45,155 bases of DNA from positions 1-45,155 of the forward strand of contig JAFIGA010000110.1 of NCBI GenBank assembly GCA_020831715.1, read 5' to 3'. This document shows, piece after piece, positions 43,071 through 45,155 of this stretch. Below the pieces are notes generated by a model. It searched no databases. It saw only the letters and a list, made by a program, of their open reading frames with translations, and was not told the DNA's origin. Numbering within the stretch: position 1 is the first letter of the stretch; each line of letters begins with the position of its first letter. Both the position numbers and the translations under genes were made by a program. The DNA comes from Leptospira sp. (GTDB lineage Bacteria > Spirochaetota > Leptospiria > Leptospirales > Leptospiraceae).

Positions 43071-44107
43071 AAATAATAAATACAATACAAAGAAGTTTGC
43101 TACGCTTACTCATAGCTCTTCCGGATAGCTGGAAGTTGAAATTTGTGGGTGGAGAAAGGTTGGTTATACAGGATAGAGAGCTTGATTTGGATTTACATAT
43201 TGTTTGTAAGCTCTCCAAATTCAATCCGGACATTTCGTCCTATCCACCACCCAAAGCAAGAATCAAGTTCAATAATTCAATGCAGGTCTTAACCAGACTT
43301 CCCATCTCCCTTCCCAAAGTTGAAACCACAATCATTGGAAAAGGTGCGGAAGCCTTGAAGATTCGATTCTACAATCCTGATCCGACAAGGGACAATCATC
43401 CTATATTGGTCTATTTCCATGGTGGAGGTTTCACTGTAGGTAACATCGATACTGTGGATGAAGTTTGCAGAAGACTTGCCTACCGTACACCTTGTATGGT
43501 ATTCTCTGTAAACTATAGACTGGCTCCGGAATTTCCCTTTCCCTATCCATTGGATGATTGCTACCGTGCCTACAATTGGATACGAAACAATGCTTACAGA
43601 CTGGGAGCCAATCCCGAAAAAATAGCAGTCGCCGGAGACAGTGCAGGTGGCAATCTCGCTTTGGGAGTAACCAGAAAACTGCATGAGAACAGGGAATCTC
43701 TTCCCAATTTTATGGGACTCATCTATCCTGTTGCCGATATGAGTAAAGAATCATCCAGCTACGAAACTTTCCAAGATGGATTCTTGCTAACCCGCAAAAT
43801 GATGCGATGGTTCCACACCAATTATACATCCAAACCCGAAGAACAAAAAGATCCTTTGGTAAGCCCTTTGCTTGCCCAAGATTTTCCCAATTTTCCACCT
43901 GCCTATGTATCCACGGCGGGATTTGACCCACTGGGCGACGAGGGAAGAGAGTTGGTTTCTCAAATGGCAAAAAGCGGAGTAAGGGTCACCCATTCCGATT
44001 TTCCCGGTTTGGTTCATGGATATTTTAATATGGGATCAATCATTCCATCTTGTCGGGAAGCAATTGAAGACTTCATAAAATTCTTAAAAACAGAATGGAG
44101 CACTTAA
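43067..44107 (+). CDS. Alpha/beta hydrolase, hormone-sensitive-lipase (esterase) type
   Basis: The 346-residue protein has the HSL-type oxyanion motif YFHGGGFTVGN and nucleophile Ser192 in VAGDSAGGNLALG. The catalytic Asp is in FDPLGDEG and the catalytic His in LVHGYFNM. These enzymes hydrolyse short-chain esters or lipids. The first 80 residues form a helical cap region with a slightly hydrophobic start; no signal peptide is clear, so it is probably cytoplasmic. ATG overlaps the DUF2779 stop by four bases, which ties an esterase to a nuclease-like protein in one operon. Confidence 0.9.
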   Translation: MKIINTIQRSLLRLLIALPDSWKLKFVGGERLVIQDRELDLDLHIVCKLSKFNPDISSYPPPKARIKFNNSMQVLTRLPISLPKVETTIIGKGAEALKIRFYNPDPTRDNHPILVYFHGGGFTVGNIDTVDEVCRRLAYRTPCMVFSVNYRLAPEFPFPYPLDDCYRAYNWIRNNAYRLGANPEKIAVAGDSAGGNLALGVTRKLHENRESLPNFMGLIYPVADMSKESSSYETFQDGFLLTRKMMRWFHTNYTSKPEEQKDPLVSPLLAQDFPNFPPAYVSTAGFDPLGDEGRELVSQMAKSGVRVTHSDFPGLVHGYFNMGSIIPSCREAIEDFIKFLKTEWST

Positions 44108-44156
44108 AGAGAGAGAGTTTTGAACTCGATAATATAGACAGGAGATTTTCTCAATC

Positions 44157-44978
44157 ATGAAGCAATTCCAATGTTTTAATTATACAGTAATTTTACTCAG
44201 TTTATTCAGCCTATTTGGTCTATCCGGTTTTTTATTCGCGGAAAGACCAACCGTTCTTACATTCAAAGAAAGAGAAACTGCGAAACAAATTGAAGCCCAG
44301 AGAAAAGCCGGATTCGGAGATATCGAAATCGATACCCTTCACGAATCAATAGCCAAAAATATTCAGGGAATTCGAAAAATGGTTGAACTGGGAGTAGACA
44401 AGCAAGCCGCTCTCTACCTTCCCGATCTTCCGGCAACCGAGGCAAATATTTTCAAAGAAGACAAAGATGGAAAAGTTTATGTGCAATTTGTACTACCCCA
44501 AGGACAATCCTATGTAGATTGGCCAAAAATCTATCTCTATGATGGTGTTGGCTTCATCTATCCCAGCGAAGACTTTTCCAAGATAGACAAAATCGTTTTG
44601 ATGTTTCGCCGAGTTAACGCGGAGGGTTTCGTATACATCAAAGAAATGCGACGTCTCATCAATCCCAGTCCGAATTTCTCAGCTTCCAATGAAGATGGAA
44701 CATCTCAGATTGATTCCAACTCGGACATCAAATTAGAATACTACCAATCTTTTACTTCCAATACAATCTGGCCGGACAAACCGAACCAACCCTTCGAACC
44801 GGATGTCGTAATGGAACTAAATACTGAAAATGACCCTCTTCCCTACGAAAAACAAAAACTTATCATGAGACAATACAAAAAGATCCTCCGAAAAGTAGAT
44901 AAAGAAATGGCAATTAAATACAGGGGATTGGAATTGGATCAGAAACGCATGGTCTCTAAGATGTTGGATTTCAAGTAG
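44157..44978 (+). CDS. Secreted hypothetical protein
   Basis: The 273-residue protein has a signal peptide (about 1-28, cleavage near FLFAE). A helical, charged N-terminal part follows (ETAKQIEAQRKAGFGDIEID, HESIAKNIQGIRKMVELGV). A central alpha/beta region comes next (VYVQFVLPQGQSYVDWPKIYLY, KIVLMFRRVNAEGFVYI), and then a basic helical tail (PYEKQKLIMRQYKKILRKVDK). No Cys occurs in the mature part, so it should be soluble in the periplasm or attached through partners. I do not recognise the family. It stands 49 bases after the esterase gene and may be a separate unit. Confidence 0.7.
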   Translation: MKQFQCFNYTVILLSLFSLFGLSGFLFAERPTVLTFKERETAKQIEAQRKAGFGDIEIDTLHESIAKNIQGIRKMVELGVDKQAALYLPDLPATEANIFKEDKDGKVYVQFVLPQGQSYVDWPKIYLYDGVGFIYPSEDFSKIDKIVLMFRRVNAEGFVYIKEMRRLINPSPNFSASNEDGTSQIDSNSDIKLEYYQSFTSNTIWPDKPNQPFEPDVVMELNTENDPLPYEKQKLIMRQYKKILRKVDKEMAIKYRGLELDQKRMVSKMLDFK

Positions 44979-45030
44979 GAAAATTGGGCGGTTGATAGCT
45001 ACCACTGGGGATCAACAGTTTGCTGATTCA

Positions 45031-45050
45031 CCACGGGTTGAAACCCGTGG
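45031..45050. repeat. REP-like palindrome
   Basis: CCACGGGTT and AACCCGTGG form a perfect 9-bp stem around GA. Its shape and sequence recall the palindromes that go with REP-associated (IS200-like) transposases. No T run follows, so it is not a standard terminator. The rest of 44979-45155 holds no gene that I can support. Confidence 0.6.
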
Positions 45051-45155
45051 CATCTCTGATCTTTTTGCGAACGTACAGATTCTGACTTAGTATGCCAACT
45101 GGTTTTCGTGATATAAAGATTATACTGTGAGTTGCAATCCGGAAATGGACTAAAG

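Noticed and set aside
40585..44107. Full known phage-defence system
   Set aside because: WYL and nuclease-like genes suggest it, but no recognised defence partner, integrase or atypical base composition is seen; kept only as a hypothesis.
1..45155. CRISPR arrays, insertion sequences, prophage genes, rRNA
   Set aside because: No regularly spaced repeats, transposase or phage motifs, or rRNA-like sequence were seen in any part of the window.

Overview
The window looks like a piece of chromosome from a spirochaete of the family Leptospiraceae, most likely a Leptospira and perhaps a saprophytic one. The reasons are the AT-rich but not extreme composition, the many short lipoprotein signal sequences with relaxed spirochaete-type lipoboxes, the SH3 and FecR/adenylate cyclase proteins, a Maf/DUF115 protein, and a tRNA without an encoded CCA end. 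The assignment is inference from gene content. Genes are tightly packed, often with 1-4 base overlaps. No gene-free stretch exceeds about 180 bases. I see no insertion sequence, prophage, CRISPR array or rRNA.

Layout. 1-574 (minus) is the start of an M23 peptidase lipoprotein cut by the window edge. 642-4895 (plus) holds an SPFH/prohibitin-like protein and a large hybrid histidine kinase whose 3' end runs into an antisense tRNA-Pro(GGG). 5050-7100 holds sixA (minus) and rppH, acyP and a lipoprotein (plus). 7113-10292 (minus) is thrC followed by a GHKL-ATPase-like protein and a tail-anchored protein of unknown role. 10366-15240 (plus) is an envelope operon: signal peptidase I, an FtsI/PBP2-type transpeptidase with a PASTA domain, a DUF115 protein and a lipoprotein. 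15345-16793 is an LpxR-like outer-membrane barrel with a large insertion. 16810-17721 (minus) is a membrane-anchored unknown and 17752-19170 (plus) a GH1 beta-glucosidase.

19234-34381 is one long run of minus-strand genes. In transcription order these are a DUF2225 protein, truA, a small outer-membrane protein, a lipoprotein, a class III adenylate cyclase, a FecR protein with FN3-like repeats, a second protein with the same repeat, a secreted unknown, a His-rich membrane protein, and czcC-czcB-czcA for heavy-metal efflux. 34497-35618 (plus) is a secreted helical protein ending in a strong bidirectional terminator. 35728-37939 (minus) carries two SH3 lipoproteins and an outer-membrane protein. 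38048-39766 (plus) is argG-coaD. 39835-40533 (minus) is a lipoprotein. 40585-44107 (plus) is a translationally coupled WYL regulator, DUF2779 nuclease-like protein and HSL-type esterase, followed by a secreted unknown (44157-44978) and a REP-like palindrome.

The best candidates for something undescribed are the cyclase/FecR/FN3-like module with a repeat shared by two proteins, the WYL-DUF2779-esterase operon whose nuclease domain has lost its catalytic lysine, the GHKL-like/tail-anchored pair behind thrC, and the LpxR homologue with an inserted domain.
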